Program-made: the position numbers and the translations under genes | Shown: in pieces, positions 45,392 through 53,341 of the stretch | Position numbering within the stretch: the first letter of the stretch is position 1 | Layout: the number at the start of each line of letters is the position of its first letter | The notes under the pieces: model-generated | What the model saw: only the letters and a program-made list of their open reading frames with translations | The model's database searches: none | What the model was told of the DNA's origin: nothing | Assembly (NCBI GenBank): GCA_008923315.1 | Contig: WBSF01000008.1 | Location: 434,001 to 498,000 of the forward strand | Reading direction: 5' to 3' | DNA: 64,000 nt | DNA from: Betaproteobacteria bacterium SCN1 | Lineage (GTDB): Bacteria; Pseudomonadota; Gammaproteobacteria; Burkholderiales; Thiobacillaceae

Positions 45392-46120
45392 ATGAACCTG
45401 CTGGGTAAAACTCTGACTGGCTGCGCTGTCGCGGCCCTGTGGGCAGGCGCTGCCAACGCCAGCATGATCACGGTCAGCATGACCGTCGACAATTCCTACG
45501 CGCTTTATACCGGGACCCTGGACGGCGCGACGACGTTCATTGGCAGCGACGGGAACTGGCCCACCGTGGAGACCTACCACTTCACGCTCTCGCCTGGCGA
45601 TTACATTTATGTGGTGACCGATTCCGACAAAAGCACAGCACAAGGCTTTCTGGCCCAGTTCAATAACCTGACCGACGGTTACACGTTCTACAGCCAGGAC
45701 CCGCAATGGCAGGTGACCGCAACAGGTCTGGGCGGTGCGGCGCCCTACAGCGGATCGGTATCGGACATCGGCCTGCTTACCCGGGAAATCCTGAATGCAA
45801 ATGCGGGCAACAATGCGTCTGGCGGCTGGACGAACTTCACGACCGGAAACAGCAATGGCGCATCGCCCTGGGGCGCGATGGGAGGTATCGACCCGGATGC
45901 GAGCTGGGTCTGGTATGCCGGCGGCAACTGCAACACGGCCAATCCGACCATCGGGGGATGCGACGCGGGCGAGTGGCTCGTCTTCCGGATCGCGGCGGCG
46001 GCCACGCCGGACAATCCCGTCCCCGACTCACACGGCGTGCCGGAGCCTGCCTCGATCGCGCTGTTCGGCCTGGGAATGCTGGGACTGGCCGCATTCCGCC
46101 GCAGGCCCGCGGCGAATTGA
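45392..46120 (+). CDS. PEP-CTERM sorting-domain protein
   Basis: A 242-residue exported protein. The signal peptide ends at AGAANA-SMITV. The central region is rich in Gly, Asn, Thr, Ser and aromatic residues, as in exopolysaccharide-associated secreted proteins, and has two cysteines (NCNTANPTIGGCD). The C-terminus is a full PEP-CTERM signal: VPEPASIALFGLGMLGLAAF then RRRP. It would be processed by an exosortase (EpsH) encoded elsewhere. The function of the mature protein is unknown. Confidence 0.92.
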   Translation: MNLLGKTLTGCAVAALWAGAANASMITVSMTVDNSYALYTGTLDGATTFIGSDGNWPTVETYHFTLSPGDYIYVVTDSDKSTAQGFLAQFNNLTDGYTFYSQDPQWQVTATGLGGAAPYSGSVSDIGLLTREILNANAGNNASGGWTNFTTGNSNGASPWGAMGGIDPDASWVWYAGGNCNTANPTIGGCDAGEWLVFRIAAAATPDNPVPDSHGVPEPASIALFGLGMLGLAAFRRRPAAN

Positions 46121-46181
46121 CCATGCCCAGGCCGTAACGGAAAACCGCTTCCCCAGGTTTTTCAGCTACAGGCCCATCACG

Positions 46182-46210
46182 AATGGCCATCTCCTTGGGG
46201 GATGGCCATT
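46182..46210. terminator. Hairpin after the PEP-CTERM gene
   Basis: AATGGCCATC (46182-46191) and GATGGCCATT (46201-46210) form a perfect 10-bp stem with a 9-nt loop, followed by TTTC. It is 60 bp past the stop and lies between convergent genes. Confidence 0.6.
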
Positions 46211-46350
46211 TCAATTCCGGATTGGAAATTGCCGACAGGCCCCGGACGACAGGAAGAGCGAAACCGTCCCGCACATCCCCTGATCGGTCATCGCATTGCT
46301 TCATGAAATGCGGTGGGCGACAAACCCGGGTCGCGGCTGTCCCCGTCCCT

Positions 46351-46743
46351 TCACGCCCAGTATTTCGCCTTGTCCGGCAGCACCCAGCGCACGCCGCCGC
46401 GCGGGTCTTCCTTGTCGCCGCGGTAGCGCGGGATGAGGTGGATATGCAGATGCGGCACGGTCTGGCCGCCGGCCGGACCGTGGTTGATGCCGATGTTGTA
46501 GCCGTCGGGCTGGTGATGCTTTTCGACGACCGCCTTCGCGCGCGCGAGCATGTTCAGCAATGCCACCTGTTCTTCGGGCGTGGCCTCGAACAGGGTGGGA
46601 AAATGGCGGCGCGGAATCACGACGGTATGGCCGGGCGATAAGGGGAAGCCGTCGGCGTAGGCCACGGTGAGTTCGTCTTCGGCGAGGATGCGATGGGTCT
46701 GCAGGGTGCAGAACGGACAGGGTTTGGTTTCGGGCGGATTCAT
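46351..46743 (-). CDS. HIT family hydrolase
   Basis: A 130-residue histidine-triad protein. CPFC near the N-terminus may bind zinc, and the triad is GQTVPHLHIHLIPRYRGD (HxHxH). Members hydrolyse nucleoside phosphoramidates or dinucleoside polyphosphates. It lies 42 bp downstream of the RES toxin gene on the same strand, so it may be co-transcribed with the toxin-antitoxin pair. Confidence 0.93.
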   Translation of the reverse strand: MNPPETKPCPFCTLQTHRILAEDELTVAYADGFPLSPGHTVVIPRRHFPTLFEATPEEQVALLNMLARAKAVVEKHHQPDGYNIGINHGPAGGQTVPHLHIHLIPRYRGDKEDPRGGVRWVLPDKAKYWA

Positions 46744-46785
46744 GGTCGACGCGGTACGGAAAACCGCCCGAGTGTACCGCAGGCT

Positions 46786-47526
46786 TCACGCCGGCCAGGG
46801 CAGCGCACCGTTCACCAGGAAATCGGCGACGGGAAAGTCGTGCATCTCGCGCCCACGCGCGGCGCGGAAGCGCACGTGCGCACCGGCGAGTTCGCACAGC
46901 CAGGCTTCCTGCCAGGCCGGCTGCTTCTTCGACAAAGCCCCGGGCGTGAAGAGCGCGACGTTGAGACCGCCGCCGGTATCGCGCGCGGAAACGAATTCGA
47001 AGGCCTCGACGCCGGCCGCGCGCATGGCCGCGCCCAGCGCCTGCGTGGCGGCATAGTCGGCGGGATCGGTGAGCTGCGCGCGATGCGTATCGAAAGGCGA
47101 CGCCTGCAGGCGCAGGCCGTGCGCAGTGCGCCAGGCCGCACCGAACAGGGTGTGCTGGGTATCGAGCTTGCCCGGCGGCGGCGCAGCCATGCCGTACCAG
47201 AACACGAAGCGGTAGTAGGCCGCCTCGGCCAGCACGGTGCGGGTTGCCTGCGAGCCGTAAAACAGGCTGGGTTCGTGGCGGGTGCCGAAACGCGAGCCGT
47301 GCTTCAGCGGCGGATAGCGGAAAGGCGTGGCCAGCAGGTAATGCAGGCCGCTGTCGCGCCGGGGCGGCTTGGTGGTTTCGAGCAGATCTTCGAGCACGGC
47401 CTGGCGGGCGAGGCTGGAAACGAGGCGGCTGGTTGCGACTTCCTCCTGGCTTTCGACCAGGCGCCGCAGCTCGCCCGCGAGCGGCGCCGGGCCGGCCTGC
47501 GCCACCCGCGCGGCCCAATCCGTCAA
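46786..47526 (-). CDS. RES-domain toxin (NAD+-degrading type)
   Basis: A 246-residue protein with the RES domain. The family Arg lies in FRYPPLKHGSRFG, the Glu in TVLAEAAYYRF and the Ser in FEFVSARDTGGG. RES toxins of the ParT/MbcT group deplete NAD+ or modify proteins with ADP-ribose. The start is a TTG at 47524-47526 overlapping the antitoxin stop as TTGA, consistent with translational coupling. The first 60 residues precede the RES core and are helical. Two-gene order with an Xre/ParS antitoxin upstream is the standard RES-Xre arrangement. Confidence 0.88.
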   Translation of the reverse strand: MTDWAARVAQAGPAPLAGELRRLVESQEEVATSRLVSSLARQAVLEDLLETTKPPRRDSGLHYLLATPFRYPPLKHGSRFGTRHEPSLFYGSQATRTVLAEAAYYRFVFWYGMAAPPPGKLDTQHTLFGAAWRTAHGLRLQASPFDTHRAQLTDPADYAATQALGAAMRAAGVEAFEFVSARDTGGGLNVALFTPGALSKKQPAWQEAWLCELAGAHVRFRAARGREMHDFPVADFLVNGALPWPA

Positions 47527-47882
47527 AGCTTGCCCCGCATCGCGTCCAGATATTCGAGCACGCTTACGAGACCGGCCACGGATTTCATCTGCTCGGCCGG
47601 CACGCCGCCGGTGTGCAGGTTTTCGGTGTGCATCCAGTGCCGCATCGCCTGCGCATCGCCGCCCACCAGCACATAGAGCGCACGGTAGCAGCGCACCACC
47701 AGCAGCGCGAGTTCGCCTGCCTTGCTCGCCGGGTCGATCCGCCCACGGCTGATGGCCGTGCGATCCTTGCCGACGATGTCGCCCAGCGCAGCCTGGTTGA
47801 GCCCCAGCCACTTGCCTGCACCGACGAGGGCTTCGCCCAGGACGGCTGCGGGATCGGTATCGTGTGCGACGGCCAGATTCAT
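47523..47882 (-). CDS. Xre/ParS-type antitoxin (DUF2384)
   Basis: A 119-residue protein. The first 60 residues form an Xre-like helix-turn-helix (WLGLNQAALGDIVGKDRTAI). The C-terminal half is the toxin-binding DUF2384 region (YRALYVLVGGDAQAMRHWMH, then GGVPAEQMKSVAGL). It should neutralise the RES toxin and repress the operon. The start could also be ATG 47888, two codons earlier; 47882 is preferred because GGGG lies six bases upstream. Confidence 0.9.
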   Translation of the reverse strand: MNLAVAHDTDPAAVLGEALVGAGKWLGLNQAALGDIVGKDRTAISRGRIDPASKAGELALLVVRCYRALYVLVGGDAQAMRHWMHTENLHTGGVPAEQMKSVAGLVSVLEYLDAMRGKL

Positions 47883-47912
47883 GCGCATCCCCAGTTAAAG
47901 TGTATTTTGCAC

Positions 47913-47940
47913 ATTATATTGAATATTGTGATTTTTTCAC
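47913..47940 (-). promoter_or_regulatory. Promoter and operator region of the RES-Xre operon
   Basis: On the minus strand a perfect TATAAT (47913-47918) would start transcription near 47906. About 10 bp upstream of it is a short palindrome GTGATTTTTTCAC (47928-47940). An imperfect inverted repeat (AAGTGTATTTTGCACATT) covers the start region. Both are candidate Xre binding sites. Confidence 0.6.
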
Positions 47941-48121
47941 TACCTGCCGGCATGTGGCATGCCGTGCAGCGGGGTGGCGCATTCTGCCCAACCCGGCCTG
48001 CCCGCCGGCGAAAAGACGGCCCCGCAGCCGTCGCAGGCTCGGGCAGCGACGGCATCGCCCTGCGCTGCGTTTGGTCCCGCAACCCGCCATAATGTCCGCG
48101 CACGAGATATAAGGGAGATCC

Positions 48122-49570
48122 ATGAGCGCGTTCAAACCCGCCGATCCGAACGCCCTGCTGCGGACCGTTCTGCGCGAAACCGAATCCGAGGTGCTGGCGT
48201 TCGACACGGCCACACTGCGCATCCTGGCCGTCAACGCCGCCGCAGCGCGCAATCTGGGCCATCCCCAGACACACCTGCGCGACATGCGGCTCGACGACTG
48301 CCTGGCTGCGAACGAGGCCGCCATGCTCGCTTCCCGTCTGGCCCGGGATATGGCCGGACCCGCCCGCCGCATCGCATTGCGCGCGCATTGCCGGCGCCGC
48401 GACGGCAGCCTCTACCCGGTGGCGGTGCGAATCGTACCGACCGGCGACGACGGGCAGCGTCTGTGGATCGCCCGCGATCTTTCCGGACGCGAAGCCGCCC
48501 GGCTGGCGATGACGCAATCGCCGCCCGATCTGCGCGCGGTGGTGGCGCACATTCCCGGCATGGCCTACCAGGTGCTGCGCAAACCCGACGGCAGCACCAC
48601 GCTGCGCTACGTGAGCGCGCAGTCGGCCCGCCTGCTGGGCATCAAGGCGGCCAGCCTGCGCGCCCGGCCGGAACGCTTCTTCGACCTGATTCTCGACGAG
48701 GACAAGCCCGACTACCTGACCCGGCTGGCTGCCGCCGGTGGCGTACCGATGAGCTTCAACTGGGAAGGCCGGATCTGGCTCAAGGCCTGGCACGACGTGA
48801 AATGGGTCAACCTGCGGGTCAGCCGGCGCGAAACCCCCGAAGGCACGATCTGGGACGGCATCATGCTGAACGTCACCCACAGCCGCGAGGCGGACGCCGA
48901 AATCCGCCGTTCGCGTGCCCAGCTCGCCGCATTGGCAGCCCACGTCGAAACCGCAAAGGAACAGGAACGCCTCAACCTCGCCCGCGAGGTGCACGACGAT
49001 CTGGGCGGCAATCTGGCCGCGATCAAGATCGGCCTGTCCGGGCTGCTGCGACGGCTGCCCGGGGATCAGACCGCGCTGATCGAACGCACCGCCTACCTCG
49101 ACAACGTGGTCGACCAGACCATCGAGGCCACCCATCGCATCGCCGCCAGCCTGCGGCCGCCGGTGCTGGATTTCGGCATCGTGTCCGCCCTCGAATGGCA
49201 GATCGAGCGGTTCGGACACACCACAGGCATGGCCTGCACGCTCGACGCGCCAGCCACGCCGATCCCGCTCGGCACCGACGCGGCCATCGCGGTCTTTCGC
49301 ATCGTTCAGGAGGCGCTGACCAACGTCGCCAAGCATGCGCGGGCCAGCCGGGTGAAAGTCGGCCTGGCCCTGGACGGCGATACGCTCGTCGTCCGCGTGA
49401 CCGACAACGGCCAGGGCATCGCGGCGAAGCCGCCGCGCAACGGCAGCGGCTTCGGCGTGCTGGGCATGACCGAGCGGGCCGCGGCGCTGGGCGGCGAGCT
49501 CATCGTCGAAGCGGCACCGCGGCGCGGCACGCAGGTCCGCCTGCGGGTGCCGCTCGCACCCGGGAAATAA
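48122..49570 (+). CDS. PAS-containing cytosolic sensor histidine kinase (NarX/DegS-type)
   Basis: A 482-residue kinase. A PAS-like domain spans about 10-115, a second PAS-like segment about 135-265, then the HisKA_3 dimerisation helix with AREVHDDLGGNLAAIKIGL (phospho-acceptor His). The ATP-binding part has EALTNVAKHARAS (N-box) and VTDNGQGI and GFGVLGMTERAAALGG. No TM helix or signal peptide is visible, so it senses an internal signal. It is 37 bp upstream of the response regulator. The signal is unknown. Confidence 0.93.
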   Translation: MSAFKPADPNALLRTVLRETESEVLAFDTATLRILAVNAAAARNLGHPQTHLRDMRLDDCLAANEAAMLASRLARDMAGPARRIALRAHCRRRDGSLYPVAVRIVPTGDDGQRLWIARDLSGREAARLAMTQSPPDLRAVVAHIPGMAYQVLRKPDGSTTLRYVSAQSARLLGIKAASLRARPERFFDLILDEDKPDYLTRLAAAGGVPMSFNWEGRIWLKAWHDVKWVNLRVSRRETPEGTIWDGIMLNVTHSREADAEIRRSRAQLAALAAHVETAKEQERLNLAREVHDDLGGNLAAIKIGLSGLLRRLPGDQTALIERTAYLDNVVDQTIEATHRIAASLRPPVLDFGIVSALEWQIERFGHTTGMACTLDAPATPIPLGTDAAIAVFRIVQEALTNVAKHARASRVKVGLALDGDTLVVRVTDNGQGIAAKPPRNGSGFGVLGMTERAAALGGELIVEAAPRRGTQVRLRVPLAPGK

Positions 49571-49607
49571 CGGCATAATGCCGTCATCGTCCGCCTGATC
49601 CGACGCA

Positions 49608-50255
49608 ATGGCCGCCGCAAAACCCTATCGCATCCTCATCGTCGATGATCACGCCATCGTTCGCGAGGGTTTGAAGCAGATCCTCGCCGATACGGACGAC
49701 ATCGTGGTCGGTGGCGAAGCCGAAAATTCGAGCAAGGCTCTGCAGATGGCCCGCAAGAGCCCCTGGGACATGGTGCTGATGGATATTTCCATGCCCGACC
49801 GGAACGGCCTGGAAACCCTGGAGTTGCTGAAAAAGGAGCATCCGGGCATCAAGGTGCTCATGCTCTCCATGCACCGCGAGACGCTCTATGCCGTCCGCGC
49901 GCTGAAATCCGGTGCGGCCGGCTATCTCAACAAGCAGAGCGCGCCGGACCAGCTGGTCGACGCCATCCGCCTGGTCGCCTCCGGCAAGAAATACATCAGC
50001 CCCGAAGTCGCGCAGGAGCTGGCCAGCACGGTGAGCGGCGAGCGCGAGGCGCTGCCGCACGAAACCCTGTCCAACCGCGAATACCAGACCCTGTGCCTGA
50101 TCGCTTCCGGCCTGCCGGTCTCGGCCATTGCCGAGCAGCTCAAGCTGTCGGTCAAGACCATCAGCATGTACCGGTCGCGCCTGCTTCAGAAGATGCAGCT
50201 GAAGAACAACGCGGAATTGACGCATTACGCGATCAGGCACAAGCTGGTCGAGTGA
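49608..50255 (+). CDS. NarL/FixJ-family response regulator
   Basis: A 215-residue regulator. The receiver domain opens RILIVDDHAIVREGLKQIL and the phospho-acceptor Asp is in DMVLMDISMPDRNGLETL. The C-terminal LuxR-type HTH reads SNREYQTLCLIASGLPVSAI, then VKTISMYRSRLLQKM. It is the partner of the upstream kinase. Position at the edge of the flagellar genes suggests motility-linked targets, which is inference. Confidence 0.95.
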   Translation: MAAAKPYRILIVDDHAIVREGLKQILADTDDIVVGGEAENSSKALQMARKSPWDMVLMDISMPDRNGLETLELLKKEHPGIKVLMLSMHRETLYAVRALKSGAAGYLNKQSAPDQLVDAIRLVASGKKYISPEVAQELASTVSGEREALPHETLSNREYQTLCLIASGLPVSAIAEQLKLSVKTISMYRSRLLQKMQLKNNAELTHYAIRHKLVE

Positions 50256-50458
50256 AAGAGAACGGGCATCGGGCACCAGGAACCGAAGGCCGGACACCGC
50301 CGCGGCACGGCCGCAGAGAAGCCGCCAGGCCTCATTCCCGGCCCCTAATGCCCGAAATGCCGGGATTTTCCCGCCTTAATCCGGCCTTACCCGCATCCCG
50401 CTTCGCCCTACCATGCGGAGCATCGAATACGGCCCCGATCCGGGCCAGGACATGAACC

Positions 50459-52036
50459 ATGGCTGAACCGCCGACCAGCATCAATCTTGCCAACCCGTCC
50501 GAAGTTGCCCGGGAAACCCTGCGCCGGCTGGCCTTGCGCCGGATCGCCCCGACTCCGGACAACTACCAGGCGCTGTATGAGGAAATCACGGGCGGCGCAC
50601 CGGCCGGGCAGGCGGGCGGCGGCGCCACCGCCGTCAGCGCGCTGAACGGGCTGATCATGGACCTCAACCTGCACCACCCGGAGCTGGCCGCGCCCGTCGC
50701 GGAACTCGATCAGGCGGTGCGGCGGAACGACTGGCCCCAGTGCCGCAAGCAGCTCGGCCTGATCACCCGCCAGCTCAAACAGGACACCGGAGGCTCCGGG
50801 CGTAGCGGCGATCATTTCGCCCTGCTGCGCGAACTGCTGGCCAAAACCCTGGAATTCGGCGTGGCCATCCAGCTTGCCCACAATCCGGCCCTGGCCGAGC
50901 GCGCGCAGAAACTGGCCGTGCAGGTACGTGAAGCCAACAGCGCCAATACACTGCGCGAAGCCGCCAGCGGACTGAAAAGCCTCTGGATCGACATCGATCT
51001 CGGCGTTTCGCACAGCACGGACCAGCAGGAGACACTCCGGCGCATTCTGCTGCTGCTGGTGGAAAACATCGGCGAACTGCTCGACGACGATTCCTGGATG
51101 CGTGGCCAGCTCGACATGGTGCAGGACGTGATCATCGGTCCGATCCGGATCCGCGAGCTGCAGGAAGCCGAGCGTCGGCTGAAGGACATCATCTACAAGC
51201 AGAGCATGGTCAAGCACAGCCTGCGCGAGGCCACCGCCACGCTCAAGGCGACCATGACCGCCTTCGTCAACCGCATGGGCGACATCGTCGCCGTCTCCGA
51301 CGAATACCAGGAAAAACTCGTCACCCACGTCGAACGCATCAGCCAGACCGAGGACGTGCTCGAACTGCAGAAGATTCTGGAAAGCCTGCTGGAGGAAACC
51401 CGCGCCGCGCAGTCCGGCACGCATGCGGTGCGCGACGAGCTGGTGGCCGAGCGCGATGCCGCGCTGGAAGCCGAAAACCGTATCCGCCAGCTGGAAAACC
51501 AGATCGCCCAGATGAGCGCGCTGGTACGCGAGGATCCCCTGACGCACAGCCTGAACCGGCGTGGCCTGGACGACGAATTCACGCGCGAGGCCGCGCGTGC
51601 CGAACGTTTCAAGAGCGCGTTCAGCATCGCCGTGCTGGATGTCGACAATTTCAAGAAGCTGAACGACGAACGCGGCCATCAGGTCGGCGACGACGCACTC
51701 GTCCACCTGGTCCAGGTGGCCAAGGACGAACTGCGCATCACCGATCATGTCGCCCGGCTGGGCGGCGAGGAATTCCTCATCCTGCTGCCGAACACCGGCC
51801 ACAAGGAAGCCATCCGCATCATCACCCGCCTGCAGCGCCGCCTGACCAAGCGCTACTTCCTCGACAAGAACGAACACGTTCTGATCACGTTCAGCGCCGG
51901 CGTGGCCGAACATATGCCGGGCGAGGCGCAGGAGACATTGATCGCGCGCGCCGACGCAGCCATGTACGAAGCCAAGCGTGCCGGCAAGAACCGCGTATTC
52001 CTGGCGAGAGCCCCGTCCGAAACCCCTCCCGGCTAG
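50459..52036 (+). CDS. GGDEF diguanylate cyclase
   Basis: A 525-residue protein. The N-terminal 350 residues are soluble and largely helical with no known domain recognised, followed by a coiled-coil-like stretch (AALEAENRIRQLENQIAQM). The GGDEF domain begins DPLTHSLNRRGLDDEF, with the active loop GGEEF and an inhibitory RxxD (RITD) exactly five residues before it. It should make c-di-GMP with product inhibition. AGGACATGAACC precedes the ATG. It sits just before the flagellin gene and upstream of a YcgR-type effector gene. Confidence 0.93.
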   Translation: MAEPPTSINLANPSEVARETLRRLALRRIAPTPDNYQALYEEITGGAPAGQAGGGATAVSALNGLIMDLNLHHPELAAPVAELDQAVRRNDWPQCRKQLGLITRQLKQDTGGSGRSGDHFALLRELLAKTLEFGVAIQLAHNPALAERAQKLAVQVREANSANTLREAASGLKSLWIDIDLGVSHSTDQQETLRRILLLLVENIGELLDDDSWMRGQLDMVQDVIIGPIRIRELQEAERRLKDIIYKQSMVKHSLREATATLKATMTAFVNRMGDIVAVSDEYQEKLVTHVERISQTEDVLELQKILESLLEETRAAQSGTHAVRDELVAERDAALEAENRIRQLENQIAQMSALVREDPLTHSLNRRGLDDEFTREAARAERFKSAFSIAVLDVDNFKKLNDERGHQVGDDALVHLVQVAKDELRITDHVARLGGEEFLILLPNTGHKEAIRIITRLQRRLTKRYFLDKNEHVLITFSAGVAEHMPGEAQETLIARADAAMYEAKRAGKNRVFLARAPSETPPG

Positions 52037-52053
52037 GCCCATGCAGAATTTTT

Positions 52054-52080
52054 CAAAACGCCCTTAACTTTCTCCGACCC
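52054..52080 (+). promoter_or_regulatory. Candidate sigma-28 promoter for flagellin
   Basis: CAAA (52054-52057), 15 nt, then TCCGACCC (52073-52080) resembles TAAA-N15-GCCGATAA, the FliA consensus, in the 147-bp leader of the flagellin gene. Several positions differ, so confidence is low. A GGAGAAACACC ribosome-binding site precedes the ATG. Confidence 0.35.
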
Positions 52081-52183
52081 CCGACGATTCCTCACACAAC
52101 GGCGGTTCTCACAGCCCCAGCGGCAAAACCCACGTTGACGGCACCAGAGCCGGAAATCGACCCCACACACTAGGAGAAACACC

Positions 52184-52900
52184 ATGGCACAAGTTATCAA
52201 CACCAACGTCGCCGCTCTCTTCGCCGGCGCCGCCCTGAACAAATCGGCCATCGGCCTGCAGACCGCCCAGCAGCGCCTGTCGTCGGGTCTGCGCATCAAC
52301 AGCGCCGCCGACGACGCCACCGGCCTCGGCATTGCCGCCGGCTTCGACTCGAAGATCCGTGGCGCCAACCAGAACATCCGCAAGGCCAACGACGGTATTT
52401 CGTCGGCCCAGATCAACGACGGCTACCTGGCCCAGATCCAGGAAAACACCCAGCGTCTGCGCGAGATCTACATCCAGACCGGCGCCGTGACGAACGACGA
52501 ATCCGTGGCGCTGCTGGCTGAAAACGCCCGTCTCGACGGTCTGGTCACCGCCAACAGCGCGGTCACCGTCGACGAATCCGGCGGCACCGCCGGCGGCTAC
52601 GGCTCGACCTTCACCGCGGCCACCGCGTTCTCGAACCTGGCCGCCTTCGACACCGAGATCACCGCGATCGTGGGTGCCCGTGCCGACCAGGGCGCGACCA
52701 TCAGCGCACTGTCCTCCGCCGTGGCCTCCCTGCAGACCGCCGTGGTGAACTACTCGGCTTCCTTCAGCCGCGTGATGGATACCGACTACGCAGCCGAAAC
52801 GGCCGCGCAGGCCCGCAACAACATCCTTCAGCAAGCCGGCACGGCGGTTCTGGCGCAAGCCAACCAGAACCCCAACACCGTGCTGACGCTGTTGCGGTAA
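52184..52900 (+). CDS. fliC: Flagellin (short form)
   Basis: A 238-residue flagellin. The N-terminal D0/D1 region is AQVINTNVAALFAGAALNKS to SSGLRINSAADDATGLGIAA, and the C-terminal D1/D0 region is ARADQGATISALSSAVASLQ to NPNTVLTLLR. The surface-exposed D2/D3 domains are missing, replaced by a short Gly/Thr-rich bridge at about 125-150. It forms the filament and needs FliS and FliD, encoded just downstream. A terminator follows. Confidence 0.95.
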   Translation: MAQVINTNVAALFAGAALNKSAIGLQTAQQRLSSGLRINSAADDATGLGIAAGFDSKIRGANQNIRKANDGISSAQINDGYLAQIQENTQRLREIYIQTGAVTNDESVALLAENARLDGLVTANSAVTVDESGGTAGGYGSTFTAATAFSNLAAFDTEITAIVGARADQGATISALSSAVASLQTAVVNYSASFSRVMDTDYAAETAAQARNNILQQAGTAVLAQANQNPNTVLTLLR

Positions 52901-52929
52901 TGCCTCGCGCAGCTAATCATCTGCAAGTA

Positions 52930-52958
52930 CCCCGACCGGATGCCCCGGCCGGGGTTTT
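52930..52958 (+). terminator. Terminator after flagellin
   Basis: CCCCGACCGG (52930-52939) and CCGGCCGGGG (52945-52954) form a 10-bp stem with one mismatch and a 5-nt loop, followed by TTTT. Confidence 0.9.
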
Positions 52959-52976
52959 GGCATGGAGGCGATCGCC

Positions 52977-53321
52977 ATGATCATCCAGACGTCCAATCTC
53001 CCTCCCATTCAGGCGATGCAGCCTGATATGCGCGCGCACGGCACGGCGGTTTCGCGGGCCGAAGCCCCCCAGCCCGGTCCGCAGGCGCCCGCAAGCACGG
53101 CCGAAGTCCACGCAGCCGTGGCCGCGCTCAACCAGGCGATGCAACAATCCGGCCAGGCGCTGGAATTCAGTGTCGACAACGACAGCCAGCGCACCGTCGT
53201 CAGAATGGTCGACACCAACACCGGCGAACTGATCCGTCAGTACCCGTCCGAAGCGACACTCGCAATCTCGCGCAACATCGCCGAATTTCAGCAAGGCCTG
53301 CTGATCGAGCAAAAGGCCTGA
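52977..53321 (+). CDS. flaG: FlaG family protein
   Basis: A 114-residue protein. The N-terminal half is variable and rich in Pro/Ala; the C-terminal half is the FlaG signature: AVAALNQAMQQSGQALEFSV, VVRMVDTNTGELIRQYPSE. FlaG limits filament length in Pseudomonas and others. GGAGG eight bases upstream fixes the start at 52977 rather than 52962. It lies between flagellin and fliD, the usual place. Confidence 0.92.
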   Translation: MIIQTSNLPPIQAMQPDMRAHGTAVSRAEAPQPGPQAPASTAEVHAAVAALNQAMQQSGQALEFSVDNDSQRTVVRMVDTNTGELIRQYPSEATLAISRNIAEFQQGLLIEQKA

Positions 53322-53341
53322 TTCGCTAAGGAGAATCGATC

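Noticed and set aside
47889-47912. AAGTGTATTTTGCACATT before xre as a second copy of the operator at 43558
   Set aside because: Only AGTGTAT is shared; spacing and the second arm differ, so a shared regulator is not supported.
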